Positions 27,592-37,811 are shown, counted from the first letter of the stretch. The stretch is DNA of 64,000 nt from Dyadobacter sp. NIV53 (GCF_019711195.1 NZ_CP081299.1:5800501-5864500), one strand, 5' to 3'. Made by a program: numbers and translations. Notes: generated by a model from the sequence alone, not told the origin.

Positions 27592-29808
27592 TTAATCAAT
27601 ATCAGCATTTTCTAGGTCTAGGTTTACATCTCGATGCTTTTTTCTCCAATTTTCAAAATAGATCAAGTCTGCCCTACCAATAGTGGTGTAAGAAAGCCAT
27701 TCATGATGAGTTGCCCAAAAGTCCGAAGTTATCGAAGACCCAATACTTTTTAGATATTCTGAAAGACGATTCCAAGCCGTGGTACGTCTGTCAAAAACCA
27801 TTAAATCTAGAAGTACCTCTGAAAATAATCCTGAATTGATATCATTCCGTTTTTCCTGAAATGTTAACTTCTCAATCACACTATGAACAAACTCCCCCCT
27901 CAGAGTATGTGAAATAAATGCAAGCCAATTGAAATGAATTATTCTATCTTGATGCTGATGCAGATTTCGCAAAATTCTTCTTATGACTCTTGCACCCTCA
28001 TTTATTGAAATTGGAAGGTATGTGGCAGTAACTGTTAAAGCACCGGCTTGAAAAAAAGCATCTGAAAGTAGCTTGATGTACCCATAATTTGGCATAGTTT
28101 GGCAAGCAGAAATGAAAACTATTGGCGCACTGATACCATGCTCGATAATTTGATCTCCTGTAAGTCGAACTTTCCTTGGGTCGTCCAAAATTAGGAAACT
28201 AGACAATGTTTTCTCGTCAAAGCCACCATGGCAGTCAAATATTAGAAGCAAAGGATCAAATGAGTGAACGGCTTCTTTCACCTCTTCCAGATTATTACAA
28301 AACGCACTTGTAAAATTTAGCTCGCCCTTGAGCGCCTCTATTTCTGAAAATGCTTGTTGCATTCCGATATCCTTCTTTGAAGCCGAATGGATTACCAATG
28401 TTCTTTCGACAATGTTTGCAGGGATGCTAAAATTCAGTCGTTGATGTTTTATACTTTCATTCATAGAGCTAGTTAAATTAAATTCTGGTATTCTGCATAC
28501 ATCGTGAGTCATAGACAATGGCAAATTTGAAAGTATCAACCACTCAATTGGTAGATCGGTTAACACTACAAGTTGACCGTTACGCTTTAATAGAAGCTCT
28601 TTAAATTGGTCATCGATGAGCCTCTCCCTCATAATATTACCTAGTTTCATTATTTTAGCAGCCGCTTTCTGTCTGGTCGAAAAATTTTGCTGAAAGTGCG
28701 ACAATTCAACATTGATAGACCGTCCAATAACAGGCAGTCTAAAAATTGGCGAATAGGTTAACAAAGCATGCAGATATCCGACTTTATCTAGAACAAGTAA
28801 TTGTTGAAACATTGAGACGATCGACGACTGAATTATTTGCTTAGGAATTTTGTTAAGCGCTTCGCCCGTTAGTTCGATTGTATAATCGAGTTTCTGCTCA
28901 CTTTGATATAGCTCGATAAATGCTTTTCTATCTTTTTCACGAATTCTTTTATTCCACTGTTTGTACCTCGGGAAATGATATGGGGCAATTACTACCAAAG
29001 GTGAATACACCGTTTCGATTGGAGTTATTGGAGCATTTGCTTTCAGCGCACGGGTTATTTTGTCCAATTGCTGTATCTGCAAAACCTGTATTTTGACTCT
29101 TTCTCCCTTAAAAAGATCATTACCATCTGGTTTTATTTGTTCAGGTGGATTATGCCAATGATTGCCTATGATTTGATTAATGAGTAAGTAATTATTTTCG
29201 GCAATATATCCTCGGTGTAATGGATTGACTATATTAGCATCAAAAGAGTTTGACACCTCAAATTCTAGTTTAAGACCTAGTTGAGAACCTATTTCGCCAC
29301 CTTTTTCAACCAAATCTTTGATGAAATCCTGAACACTGCCTAGAATCTTACAGGAATTGTATAGTTTCAATTTGTCCGTACTCAAGTCACCTATAAAAAA
29401 CACATAAGAAAGAGTTGTATTGTTTATAAAATCTGAGGCAAACTGATGATTGGTTATTGAAGTATCTACTATGAATACGTTTATGATACTGCTACTGAAT
29501 ATGGCAAAATAACTAGACAAAGCCTTATATCTTTCCTCCTCCTCAAGTTCGACAAGCACTAGTGGGTTAATTGTAAAAAACAGTATACCGCTAGCCCCAC
29601 GATATCCTTGATAAAACTCATAGAATCGCTCTGTGTTGCTTAATTGCAAAATATCTTTAGGGACTAGACGGAGGAACTGGAAGGCAGTTTCAAAAAACTG
29701 ACTAAATTTAACGTCTTCGGTCTCAGTAAAAAGCGTGTACTGTATCTGGCTTGGAGAGTTTGAAATTTTCATTGTCAGCGATTTGGGTGATGATGCGAAT
29801 GGTTTCAT
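27592..29808 (-). CDS. CHAT-domain (caspase-like) protein with uncharacterised N-terminal region
   Basis: A 738-residue protein. Residues about 410-650 form a CHAT domain, the caspase-HetF-associated peptidase fold: an N-terminal part LVVLTDLPIEWLILSNLPLS, then LLIFDCHGG with probable catalytic His527, and VFISACQTMPNYG with probable catalytic Cys569, followed by AGALTVTATYLPIS and a helical segment as in the family. The first 400 residues match nothing I recognise and have no signal peptide or membrane segment. CHAT proteases act in caspase-like signalling and in anti-phage systems. There is no partner gene: both neighbours are nutrient genes. The gene is visibly more AT-rich than its surroundings and is flanked by repeat-like hairpins, which points to horizontal acquisition. 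An alternative start is ATG 29772. Confidence 0.82.
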   Translation of the reverse strand: MKPFASSPKSLTMKISNSPSQIQYTLFTETEDVKFSQFFETAFQFLRLVPKDILQLSNTERFYEFYQGYRGASGILFFTINPLVLVELEEEERYKALSSYFAIFSSSIINVFIVDTSITNHQFASDFINNTTLSYVFFIGDLSTDKLKLYNSCKILGSVQDFIKDLVEKGGEIGSQLGLKLEFEVSNSFDANIVNPLHRGYIAENNYLLINQIIGNHWHNPPEQIKPDGNDLFKGERVKIQVLQIQQLDKITRALKANAPITPIETVYSPLVVIAPYHFPRYKQWNKRIREKDRKAFIELYQSEQKLDYTIELTGEALNKIPKQIIQSSIVSMFQQLLVLDKVGYLHALLTYSPIFRLPVIGRSINVELSHFQQNFSTRQKAAAKIMKLGNIMRERLIDDQFKELLLKRNGQLVVLTDLPIEWLILSNLPLSMTHDVCRIPEFNLTSSMNESIKHQRLNFSIPANIVERTLVIHSASKKDIGMQQAFSEIEALKGELNFTSAFCNNLEEVKEAVHSFDPLLLIFDCHGGFDEKTLSSFLILDDPRKVRLTGDQIIEHGISAPIVFISACQTMPNYGYIKLLSDAFFQAGALTVTATYLPISINEGARVIRRILRNLHQHQDRIIHFNWLAFISHTLRGEFVHSVIEKLTFQEKRNDINSGLFSEVLLDLMVFDRRTTAWNRLSEYLKSIGSSITSDFWATHHEWLSYTTIGRADLIYFENWRKKHRDVNLDLENADID

Positions 29809-30387
29809 AAAATAAATCTAGCTTAAAGACGAATACGTAATTATTAACTCGTTTAATCAATATGCACTAACCTCAATTAACTTTATGCCCAAAACTTCCT
29901 TGAACCGCACAATCGTTGCAATGGTAAAATTGGTAGTTCCTATCAACTAGAAATTATACAGTCTAAGACATTCATCTGCAATTCTGCCAATTCTTTTTAT
30001 CATTCCAAATTTTCGCACTGGACTATATTATGACTGGGAATATCCTTCAACACTTCAGGCATTTTCATTTTTGAACTCTATTTATGAATAATGTCAATTT
30101 TCTTGTGGCGGAAGCATGAACCTTGCTCGAAAGTAAATCATGTACGGTCACCTGCGATCATAAAGATACTAAGGCCGACCGTTGCGAAATATAACGTCAC
30201 ATTCCTTCCTAGTGTCTTAAATTTCAAACTTTCCTCCCAAGAATTTTCGTTTCCTTACTTTTTTCTTTTTAATTGCACTAGCATTAGAAAACCTGTTGTG
30301 CCAATGAAGTGACACAACAGGATCCCATGCTAGTTGCCAACCTGTTCCGCTCGCTATTCCTAAACCACCTTTAAAATCTCTTCCTTC
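29809..30387. other. Gene-free AT-rich region upstream of the CHAT gene
   Basis: 579 bp separate the divergent CHAT and hexosaminidase genes. A 73-codon plus-strand frame (30091-30312) exists but has no protein-like character. The only structured element seen is the hairpin at 30292-30321. Promoters for both genes must lie here, yet no clear TAnnTTTG was found, which fits foreign DNA on the CHAT side. Confidence 0.5.
30292..30321 (+). terminator. 9-bp perfect hairpin upstream of the hexosaminidase
   Basis: CCTGTTGTG (30292-30300) and CACAACAGG (30313-30321) form a perfect stem with a 12-nt loop. There is no T-tract, so it may be a leader structure, a boundary remnant of the insert or a weak terminator. 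Confidence 0.35.
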
Positions 30388-32763
30388 ATGCCAATTTTCC
30401 AGAATATCCCCAAAACCAATGCTCCTTTTAAAGTCACTGCCGAAAGTTCAAACCCTTACGAGTTGGCTTTACAAAATTTCATACTGATAGCCAGGATCAT
30501 ATTTTTGGTTTGCCTCTTTTTTCTCGATATATCTACGACAAATGCGCAAGTCAATGGTTCACAACTAAGAACCACCAGCAATGGCGACCCCAGCTCCGGC
30601 TTACTCCCACTTCCGCAAAAGATGGAACTCACCGAAAAGAAATTCCCAATAACCAAAAACTGGAAAATTGTAACAGATCCAGCCCTCGCTAAAGAACAGC
30701 CAACCATAAGCCTACAAGAAGGCTTAAAAGAAGCCGGCCTTACCCTTTCCATTGCAACCCAAAATGCTTATGGCAGTTCTCCCGCCATTCGGCTGGTGGT
30801 TGAAAAAGGATCTGTCAGCATCGAAGCCAGCGTTGATACAAACAGAACAGCAATTGAACGTCAGGCATATAGGCTGAGTTTGAAGTCTGGGCATGTTACG
30901 ATCACAGCCAATGCTTCACAGGGTTTGTATTATGGTGTGCAGACTTTTTTGCAGCTATACCGGTCTCATGCGCAGCTTCCGGAAGGTGAAATTACGGATT
31001 GGCCTAATGTGGAAGTCCGGATGATTTACTGGGATGATGCGCACCATCTGGAGAAACTGAGCGCTTTGAAAAGAATTATCCGGCAGGCTTCAACCTATAA
31101 GATCAATGCGTTTTCGATCAAACTGGAAGGGCATTTTAATTATAAATCGGCTCCCGCCATTGTGGAACCCTATGCCTTGTCTCCCGCTGAATACCAGGAG
31201 CTTGCTGATTTCGCAAAGGCGCATTACGTTGATCTGGTGCCCTTTCTCGATGCTCCGGCGCACGTTTCCTTTATCCTGAAACATCCTGAATACCGCAAGC
31301 TGCGGCTGATTGATGACATTAATTATCAGTTTTCGGTTACCAATCCCGGCACTTATAAATTGCTAGACGCGATGTTCAGTGAACTGATCAATGCGAGCAA
31401 GGGCAGCAAGTACATTATCCTTTCGAATGACGAAGCCTATTACACAGGTAAAGCGCCTTCTGAAAAACCAATGGCGGACAGTCTCGGTGGAAATGGCCGG
31501 TTGTTGGCGTGGTTTGTCAAAAAATTGGCCGACAGATTGCACGAACAAGGCCGCACTGTGCTGTTCTGGGGTGAATTTCCGTTGAGAAAAGAGGATATAA
31601 CCTCGCTGCCGTCGCACATGGTCAATGGTGTTTACAATAATGCCATCGCCGCAGATTACAAAAACCACGGGATCAGGCAGTTTGTTTATACGGCCACACA
31701 GGGCGCAGAGCCTATTTTTCCTAATTATTACCCGTTGCATACCCAGACCGCCGTGATGGCAGACGGAAGCGATCGCTCGTCGGGCAGGGTAGCGGATATG
31801 ATGAGGGAAATCAATACAGCTTTTTCTGAAAATCTTTCATCCTTCACGGGCGTGGTGATTGCCGGCTGGGCTGATGCAGGGCTCCATCCTGAAACATTCT
31901 GGCTCGGATATGCAACGGGCACCGCGGCAGGATGGAACAGCAAAAACCTGACACCCGCGGATGCTTCGGCACGGTTCATGAATGCCTTTTACGGGCCGAC
32001 TCAAAAGGATATGGATAGCGTTTACCGCGTCCTGAGCGAGCAGGCAGAGTTTCATACGGAGAGCTGGGACTGGATTCCATCAACGTGGCGGCCGATGATC
32101 AAGGGAAACTCGGACAGTCTTTTTGCTCACCCGGAAAGAGACCAGACGTTGCCGCTCTTACCAGTGCCAGATCCGGGTACGCTTGCCATTTCCAACAAAA
32201 ATTACCCGGTGAATGCCGAACGATTTGCAACCGCACAGGCGATGCTGCCGCAGAACGAATACGCACTGCAACTTCTCCGGGAAAACAAATTGCGTGCAGG
32301 ATCGCAGTTTTATAACCTGGAAGTACTGGAATCGGTTGCGGCAATTTGCGGACAGAATTTGCGCATGCTGGTTGCTCTAAACAAAGCCACAGATCTGCTG
32401 CAAAAAGCCTCGACAGCGGCGAGTCCGGCACAAGCAATTAAGCAACTGGACGCTGCTATGGAGTTAGTTAATAAGCTGAAACAGCAGCGCGACAGTATGC
32501 TGGCGTTGGTAACCAGGGTTTGGTATAAAGAATGGCAGCCATTGGTTGAAGAGGCCAATGGACGGAAGTTTTTGCATCAGGTGGACGACATCAAGGATCA
32601 CCAACCCGTGCGCACGACCGACCTTAGTTATCTTATTTACAGGGAATTACATTATCCTTTGGAGCGGTGGTGGGATGATGTAAAGAAAATCAGAAACGAT
32701 TATGCGCAAAAACACAATTTACCACTAACAAATAAGGAATTGGACTGGCAGCAATATAAGTAG
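30388..32763 (+). CDS. GH20-type beta-N-acetylhexosaminidase-like protein
   Basis: A 791-residue secreted protein. A hydrophobic segment (about 31-48) ends TTNAQ and acts as signal peptide after an unusually long N-terminus. The GH20 N-terminal domain (LLPLPQKMELTEKKFPI to ASQGLYYGVQTFLQLY, about 70-195) precedes a barrel starting MIYWDDAHH. The expected catalytic Asp-Glu pair is Asp348-Glu349 in IILSNDEAYY, where most GH20 enzymes read HxGGDE, so the residues just before it differ. The C-terminal 200 residues are helical. GH20 enzymes release GlcNAc or GalNAc from glycans by substrate-assisted catalysis. Product would feed the agaS pathway encoded at 10-13 kb. A strong terminator follows, and a SusC/D pair comes next. 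Confidence 0.82.
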   Translation: MPIFQNIPKTNAPFKVTAESSNPYELALQNFILIARIIFLVCLFFLDISTTNAQVNGSQLRTTSNGDPSSGLLPLPQKMELTEKKFPITKNWKIVTDPALAKEQPTISLQEGLKEAGLTLSIATQNAYGSSPAIRLVVEKGSVSIEASVDTNRTAIERQAYRLSLKSGHVTITANASQGLYYGVQTFLQLYRSHAQLPEGEITDWPNVEVRMIYWDDAHHLEKLSALKRIIRQASTYKINAFSIKLEGHFNYKSAPAIVEPYALSPAEYQELADFAKAHYVDLVPFLDAPAHVSFILKHPEYRKLRLIDDINYQFSVTNPGTYKLLDAMFSELINASKGSKYIILSNDEAYYTGKAPSEKPMADSLGGNGRLLAWFVKKLADRLHEQGRTVLFWGEFPLRKEDITSLPSHMVNGVYNNAIAADYKNHGIRQFVYTATQGAEPIFPNYYPLHTQTAVMADGSDRSSGRVADMMREINTAFSENLSSFTGVVIAGWADAGLHPETFWLGYATGTAAGWNSKNLTPADASARFMNAFYGPTQKDMDSVYRVLSEQAEFHTESWDWIPSTWRPMIKGNSDSLFAHPERDQTLPLLPVPDPGTLAISNKNYPVNAERFATAQAMLPQNEYALQLLRENKLRAGSQFYNLEVLESVAAICGQNLRMLVALNKATDLLQKASTAASPAQAIKQLDAAMELVNKLKQQRDSMLALVTRVWYKEWQPLVEEANGRKFLHQVDDIKDHQPVRTTDLSYLIYRELHYPLERWWDDVKKIRNDYAQKHNLPLTNKELDWQQYK

Positions 32764-32813
32764 ACTGTCGTTTCGGGGTAACAATCAGTACATTATCTGA
32801 CAGTAACACACAG

Positions 32814-32848
32814 AATGCTTCCGAACAAAGAGTTTGGAAGCATTTTTT
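32814..32848 (+). terminator. Rho-independent terminator after the hexosaminidase gene
   Basis: Stem AATGCTTCCGAAC (32814-32826) with GTTTGGAAGCATT (32832-32844), 13 bp with one G-T pair, a five-base loop and a run of six T at 32843-32848. It separates the hexosaminidase from the following SusC/D operon. Confidence 0.88.
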
Positions 32849-32955
32849 ATTACCGTTTTATCAGAAAAATTTTATAAAAACCTCCGTTATCTTTCTTTTT
32901 CTACTGAAATTATTATTTTTTCTTACGAAAAATATTTTTGTTTTGATAAATAAGT

Positions 32956-32963
32956 TATATTTG
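32956..32963 (+). promoter_or_regulatory. -7 promoter element of the second SusC/SusD operon
   Basis: TATATTTG is an exact TAnnTTTG match about 50 bp before the SusC start. A TTTG at 32937-32940 lies 15 bp upstream, shorter than the usual 19-21 bp. With the terminator at 32814-32848 it shows this operon is transcribed independently. Confidence 0.6.
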
Positions 32964-33015
32964 TTTCGATACCTTTCGATTCAATCATTTCTAGACACCT
33001 TATCTTCCATGACTT

Positions 33016-36000
33016 ATGGGAAAACAAAATTTTACCGGGGATTACAATTGTTTCCGCAACGCTTGCGGAGTACCTCTGGGAATACTCTGCAAAGTGTTAT
33101 TCCTGCTCTTCTTATGTACCAGCGGACAAGCCCAGACGTCTGGCCGGGCTAATCCGGTTACTGTTAGCGGCCAGGTCACCGAGAAAGCGACCGGTCAGCC
33201 CCTTGTTGGTGTATCCATTCGGGTGAAAAACGGCACTGATGGTGTCGTTTCAGATGCGAATGGTTCGTATAAAATACAAGTGCCAGCAAATAGTGTTCTT
33301 CTATTTACGTATATAGGATACAGTGACGTGGAGGAGCAGGTAGGAAACCGTTCGAATATTTCACCGCAACTCGAAACTGGTGACAAATCGCTGAATGAAG
33401 TTGTTGTAGTAGGTTACGGAAGCCAGTCAAAGAGAGAACTGACGGGTTCGGTAGCCTCGGTTAATTCCAAGCAATTGCAGGATCGGGCGGTGGTTTCATT
33501 TGGCGAAGCCCTCGCTGGCCAGATGGCAGGTGTACAGGTGCAGCAAACTTCGGCTGCGCCAGGCGGTGGAATTTCTCTGAAAATCAGAGGGACAGGTTCC
33601 ATTACAGCGGGCAACCAGCCGTTGTATGTGGTTGATGGTGTGCCGCTTGATAACTCTGTCAGTAATGCATCAGCCCAGGGCGGGGACATTGGGGATCAGT
33701 CGCCGGTAAATCCGCTGGCGAGTATTAATCCAGGTGATATTCAGTCGATTGATGTACTTAAAGATGCATCCGCTACATCCATTTACGGATCGAGGGGTTC
33801 CAATGGAGTGGTTTTAATCACAACGAAGACGGGAGCAGCCGGTAAGTCGCAGATCAGCCTTAATGCCAGCTACGGTTTTCAGGAAATTGGCAAGAAGGTG
33901 GGCATCATGACCAACCAGCAATATACACAGCGGCTTACCGACCAGCGAAATACCGACTGGGTACGCGCAGGTGGCAAGGTTACGGACCCGAACTCGGCAA
34001 GAAGCGGCCCGCAATACAAGATAGCCGACGAATTCAAAAATGCAGCTTCCCTTCCATTCACCGACTGGCAGGACCTGCTTTATCGCCGCGCACCGATGCA
34101 AAACTATCAACTGGCGGCTTCGGGTGGAACGGAAAATGCCCGGTATTATCTGTCGGGCAACTACCAGAACCAGGAGGGTATTGTAATCAACTCCGGTTTC
34201 AAGAAATATGCATTTCGTTTAAATGTAGATGCGAAGGTTTCCGACAAAATAAAAGTCGGCTTCCGTATTGCGCCATCATATACAAATAACCGTATTGCAA
34301 CTACCGGCGGGATCCAGGATTACGGCGCGGTAGCCACCACGGTCATGTCGGTTCCAGGATTATACCCCTCCCGGAATGCAGATGGCAGCTACGCAACATC
34401 CTACACGCTGCACTACGACGATGGCACCACCCAAACGATGAATTATAACAATGCGCTAGCTTTTGGTGAGGGTATTAAAAACACCATGAACCAGTTCAGT
34501 ACGGTCGGCAGCTTGTTCACAACCGTTGATATTTTGAAAAATCTACAATTCAAAACGAGTATCAACGGGGATGTCAATACGTTTAATAATAATAAGTTCT
34601 CGCCTTCATTTATCAGTGTAAATCCATCGTTCGGCCGTTCTTACGCAGCCACCAATATTAGCTGGGTGAATGAGAACACACTTACCTACGACAATTCGTT
34701 TTCCGAAAAGCATCATGTGAATGTATTGGTGGGATTGACAGAACAGAAGTCGAGCTTTAACTCAACGGCTGTAAACGCCAATGCATTCCCGAACGATCTG
34801 GTGCCTACGCTTAATGCAGGTATCGTGACGGGTGGAAGCTCGATCCTTTCCCAGTGGACACTCCTTTCATTGTTAAGCAGGGCGACTTACAATTTTGACC
34901 AGAAGTATTTTTTTACCGCCACTTTCCGCCGGGATGGTTCGTCCCGTTTCGGCTCGGAAAACAAATGGGGAAACTTCCCTTCCGCTTCGGTTGGCTGGAG
35001 AATAGGCCAGGAAAAATTTATGGCTGACGTAACTGCGGTCAGTGAGTTGAAGGTACGAGGAAGTTATGGCCTGATCGGAAACAACCAGATTCCGGACTAC
35101 GCTTCTGTCGGATTGATCTATGGCAGCAATTATATTTTAGGATCGGGTGACGGTTCGATCGCAAGCGGTTTGGCGCAGGGTTCATTTGGCAATGCAAATT
35201 TGGGATGGGAGAAAGCCAAAGAAATAGATCTGGGTTTTGATCTCGGGCTTTTTCAAAACCGGATTTTCCTGACTGCTGATTATTATAACAAGCTGACCTC
35301 TGACCTGCTTCTCAATGTCCCTGTGCCACTTTCAACAGGCTACGAAACGGCATTGCGCAATTTGGGAAGTCTCCGCAACAAAGGCGTCGAGCTTGCACTG
35401 GAGACCAGAAATTTCAAGAGGGCAAATTTTACCTGGACAACCAATGCCAACATTTCTTTTAACAGAAACAAAGTCGAATCACTTGGTGCGGGTGGCACCC
35501 CGATTATCGTTGCCAATCGTGCCCAGGAAAATTCTCTGACACATATTACCCAGATCGGAAGTCCGCTGGGAAGCTACTATGGCTATATCTTCGATGGTGT
35601 TTACAACACACAGGCACAAGTGGATGGTTCTGCGCATTTACCGAACACCTACGCTGGCGATGCAATATTCAGAGACCTGAATGGTGACGGGGTAATCAAT
35701 GATTCCGACAAAACCATTATCGGGAATAACCTTCCGAAATTCACCTATGGCATGACGAACAGCTTTACTCTAGGAAACTTCGACTTCGGGATTTCGTTGC
35801 AGGGTGTTCAGGATGTGGAAGTGATGAACCTGACGAAACGCAGCGCTTATCGCAACAACGGAACGATTTCCGTCAATTACTGGCGGTCGCCTGAAGAACC
35901 GGGTGATGGAAGAACATTTGGCGCGGGCAGCTCGGCCAACAACCGTACGATTTCATCTTACCTGGTCGACGATGCCTCCTTCCTGCGCATCAGAAACGTG

Positions 36001-36231
36001 ACGATCGGCTACCGGCTTGGCAAGGTGCTCAACGGGACGATCCTGAAAAATGCGAGGGTATACATGAACATCCAGAACCTGCACACCTTCACCAAATATT
36101 CGGGCTACAATCCGGAGGTTAATACAACCGAAGGTGATCCCTGGATCTCTTCCGCGCTCACACCGGGCATCGATTATGGTACTTACCCGATGGCAAGGAC
36201 TATTGTATTTGGCCTCAATCTTGGTTTCTGA
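33016..36231 (+). CDS. SusC-family TonB-dependent receptor (full length)
   Basis: A 1071-residue receptor. The signal peptide ends CTSGQAQ near residue 40. A carboxypeptidase-regulatory-like domain (VTVSGQVTEKATGQPLVGVSI to YIGYSDVEEQV, about 48-115) is followed by the SusC signature NEVVVVGYGSQSKRELTGSV, the plug (ALAGQMAGVQVQQTSAAPGG, LYVVDGVPL, VLKDASATSIYGSRGSNGV) and a 22-strand barrel closing IVFGLNLGF. There is no STN domain, so unlike the receptor at 43.2 kb it should not signal to a FecR/sigma pair. Its SusD partner starts 40 bp after it. It imports oligosaccharides across the outer membrane; the hexosaminidase upstream suggests amino-sugar glycans. Confidence 0.96.
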   Translation: MGKQNFTGDYNCFRNACGVPLGILCKVLFLLFLCTSGQAQTSGRANPVTVSGQVTEKATGQPLVGVSIRVKNGTDGVVSDANGSYKIQVPANSVLLFTYIGYSDVEEQVGNRSNISPQLETGDKSLNEVVVVGYGSQSKRELTGSVASVNSKQLQDRAVVSFGEALAGQMAGVQVQQTSAAPGGGISLKIRGTGSITAGNQPLYVVDGVPLDNSVSNASAQGGDIGDQSPVNPLASINPGDIQSIDVLKDASATSIYGSRGSNGVVLITTKTGAAGKSQISLNASYGFQEIGKKVGIMTNQQYTQRLTDQRNTDWVRAGGKVTDPNSARSGPQYKIADEFKNAASLPFTDWQDLLYRRAPMQNYQLAASGGTENARYYLSGNYQNQEGIVINSGFKKYAFRLNVDAKVSDKIKVGFRIAPSYTNNRIATTGGIQDYGAVATTVMSVPGLYPSRNADGSYATSYTLHYDDGTTQTMNYNNALAFGEGIKNTMNQFSTVGSLFTTVDILKNLQFKTSINGDVNTFNNNKFSPSFISVNPSFGRSYAATNISWVNENTLTYDNSFSEKHHVNVLVGLTEQKSSFNSTAVNANAFPNDLVPTLNAGIVTGGSSILSQWTLLSLLSRATYNFDQKYFFTATFRRDGSSRFGSENKWGNFPSASVGWRIGQEKFMADVTAVSELKVRGSYGLIGNNQIPDYASVGLIYGSNYILGSGDGSIASGLAQGSFGNANLGWEKAKEIDLGFDLGLFQNRIFLTADYYNKLTSDLLLNVPVPLSTGYETALRNLGSLRNKGVELALETRNFKRANFTWTTNANISFNRNKVESLGAGGTPIIVANRAQENSLTHITQIGSPLGSYYGYIFDGVYNTQAQVDGSAHLPNTYAGDAIFRDLNGDGVINDSDKTIIGNNLPKFTYGMTNSFTLGNFDFGISLQGVQDVEVMNLTKRSAYRNNGTISVNYWRSPEEPGDGRTFGAGSSANNRTISSYLVDDASFLRIRNVTIGYRLGKVLNGTILKNARVYMNIQNLHTFTKYSGYNPEVNTTEGDPWISSALTPGIDYGTYPMARTIVFGLNLGF

Positions 36232-36270
36232 TCCAGTTAAAATCCAGATCAACTCTTAAACTTGATTCAC

Positions 36271-37746
36271 ATGATCTCAAAAAATATTAAGACAGCTTTT
36301 GCGCTGGTTATCCTGGCATTATCAGGAACGTCCTGTGACGATTTCCTGGAATCAAAACCCATTTCTCAGATCGGCGAAACGGACTTTTTTAAAACCGAAT
36401 CTGATTTTAACCAGGCGCTGGTAGGTGCCTACTCCGCTTTTGCACAGGTGTATCAGGGTAACGGGTATTATTCCCTGCTGGTCGACCTTCGGTCGGATAA
36501 CACAACAGAGCTTACCGCTGGCGGGGATGGTAATGATGCGAAAAGGAATATCGACGAATTTCGGGAGACGACTGACAATGAACACCTCACTGCCTTCTGG
36601 CAGAGCAGTTACGTGCTGATTGCAAGAGCGAACAGCATTCTTGCTAAAATCGATGGCTCGGCCGTTTCCGATAATTTGAAAAAGCAATACACAGGCGAAG
36701 CACTGACATTGAGAGCGCTGGCCTATTTCAACCTCGTGCGGTTGTACGGCGGCATTCCGCTTGTGGCCGAGCCGGTAACAGATATCGATGCGAGTTACAG
36801 TGTTGGCCGCTCCACCCCTCAGGAAGTATACGCCCAGCTCGAAGCCGACCTTGTTAAGGCAGAGGAATTGGTACCGGTTTCATATGATGAATCCGCTGTG
36901 GGTAGGGCAACCAAGGGTGCTGCTCAAAGTCTGCTTGGACAGATTTATTTGACGCAAAAGAAATACACGGAAGCCGCTGCCGAATTCAAAAAAGTAGTTG
37001 CGTCAGGCACATATAGCCTGCTGCCTGTGTATGCCGACTTGTATAAAGCCGGACAGCAGGGAAATTCTGAGGCGATCTGGCAGGCACAATATAAAAGTGC
37101 GTCCAATTACCTTGGTTCCAACCTGCCCAATCACTTTGCACCAACCGGTTCGGAAGGGATCACCATAGCATCAGGTGGGGCTTTCGGGTTTAACCAGCCG
37201 ACCGATGATATTGCTGCCGCATATTCTGTGGGCGATGCTCGCCGGAACAATATCGCTGATGGCTATCAGAATGGTAGCACTTTTGTTGCTGCCAAGTATA
37301 TCCGCGGTTATGTGGAGCGCGAAACAGGAGGCGGTTATGCCGATTCGGGAGCCGACTGGTACGTAATCCGCTATGCCGATATTCTGCTGATGTATGCAGA
37401 AGCGCTAAATGAAGTAAATAAGGGCCCTGTTGCCGAGGCTTACACGGCGATCAACCTGGTCAGGAAACGTGCGAAACTCGCCGATCTGAGCGGTCTGACA
37501 TACGAAACTTTCAAGACGGCAGTCTACAATGAGGAACGAATAGAGTCCCCATTTGAAGGGCACCGCTGGTTCGATCTCCTGCGCACGGATCGTGCACTCA
37601 CGGTCATGAATTCGAAAGTATCCGGCGGGGGTAAAAGTACAGTAGGAATTTCGACGCCGATCAAGCCTTATCAGCTCTTGTACCCGATTCCGGCGCTGGC
37701 TGTAATTACCAGCACGCCTGCAATTGTCCAGAATGAAGGGTACTGA
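36271..37746 (+). CDS. SusD/RagB-family lipoprotein
   Basis: A 491-residue lipoprotein: MISKNIKTAFALVILALSG then lipobox Cys in GTSCDDFLE. The N-terminal SusD-like domain has FKTESDFNQALVGAYSAF and the TPR-like helices include EALTLRALAYFNLVRLYGGIPLV; the C-terminal RagB/SusD domain includes WYVIRYADILLMYAEALNEV and IESPFEGHRWFDLLRTDRA. These match the canonical SusD branch, unlike the SusD_2 protein at 2 kb. ATG 36271 is chosen over a TTG at 36262. It is the surface lid of the SusC transporter just upstream; a large bidirectional hairpin follows. Confidence 0.95.
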   Translation: MISKNIKTAFALVILALSGTSCDDFLESKPISQIGETDFFKTESDFNQALVGAYSAFAQVYQGNGYYSLLVDLRSDNTTELTAGGDGNDAKRNIDEFRETTDNEHLTAFWQSSYVLIARANSILAKIDGSAVSDNLKKQYTGEALTLRALAYFNLVRLYGGIPLVAEPVTDIDASYSVGRSTPQEVYAQLEADLVKAEELVPVSYDESAVGRATKGAAQSLLGQIYLTQKKYTEAAAEFKKVVASGTYSLLPVYADLYKAGQQGNSEAIWQAQYKSASNYLGSNLPNHFAPTGSEGITIASGGAFGFNQPTDDIAAAYSVGDARRNNIADGYQNGSTFVAAKYIRGYVERETGGGYADSGADWYVIRYADILLMYAEALNEVNKGPVAEAYTAINLVRKRAKLADLSGLTYETFKTAVYNEERIESPFEGHRWFDLLRTDRALTVMNSKVSGGGKSTVGISTPIKPYQLLYPIPALAVITSTPAIVQNEGY

Positions 37747-37811
37747 CAGTAGTCCGATGGAGCCCGGAATTGATACCCTTTGCTTTTGTTGGATGATGAA
37801 AAATTTGGGAT

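Noticed and set aside
30091..30312. A 73-codon frame between the CHAT and hexosaminidase genes
   Set aside because: Composition not protein-like, no promoter, ends inside a hairpin; considered as a CHAT partner and dismissed.
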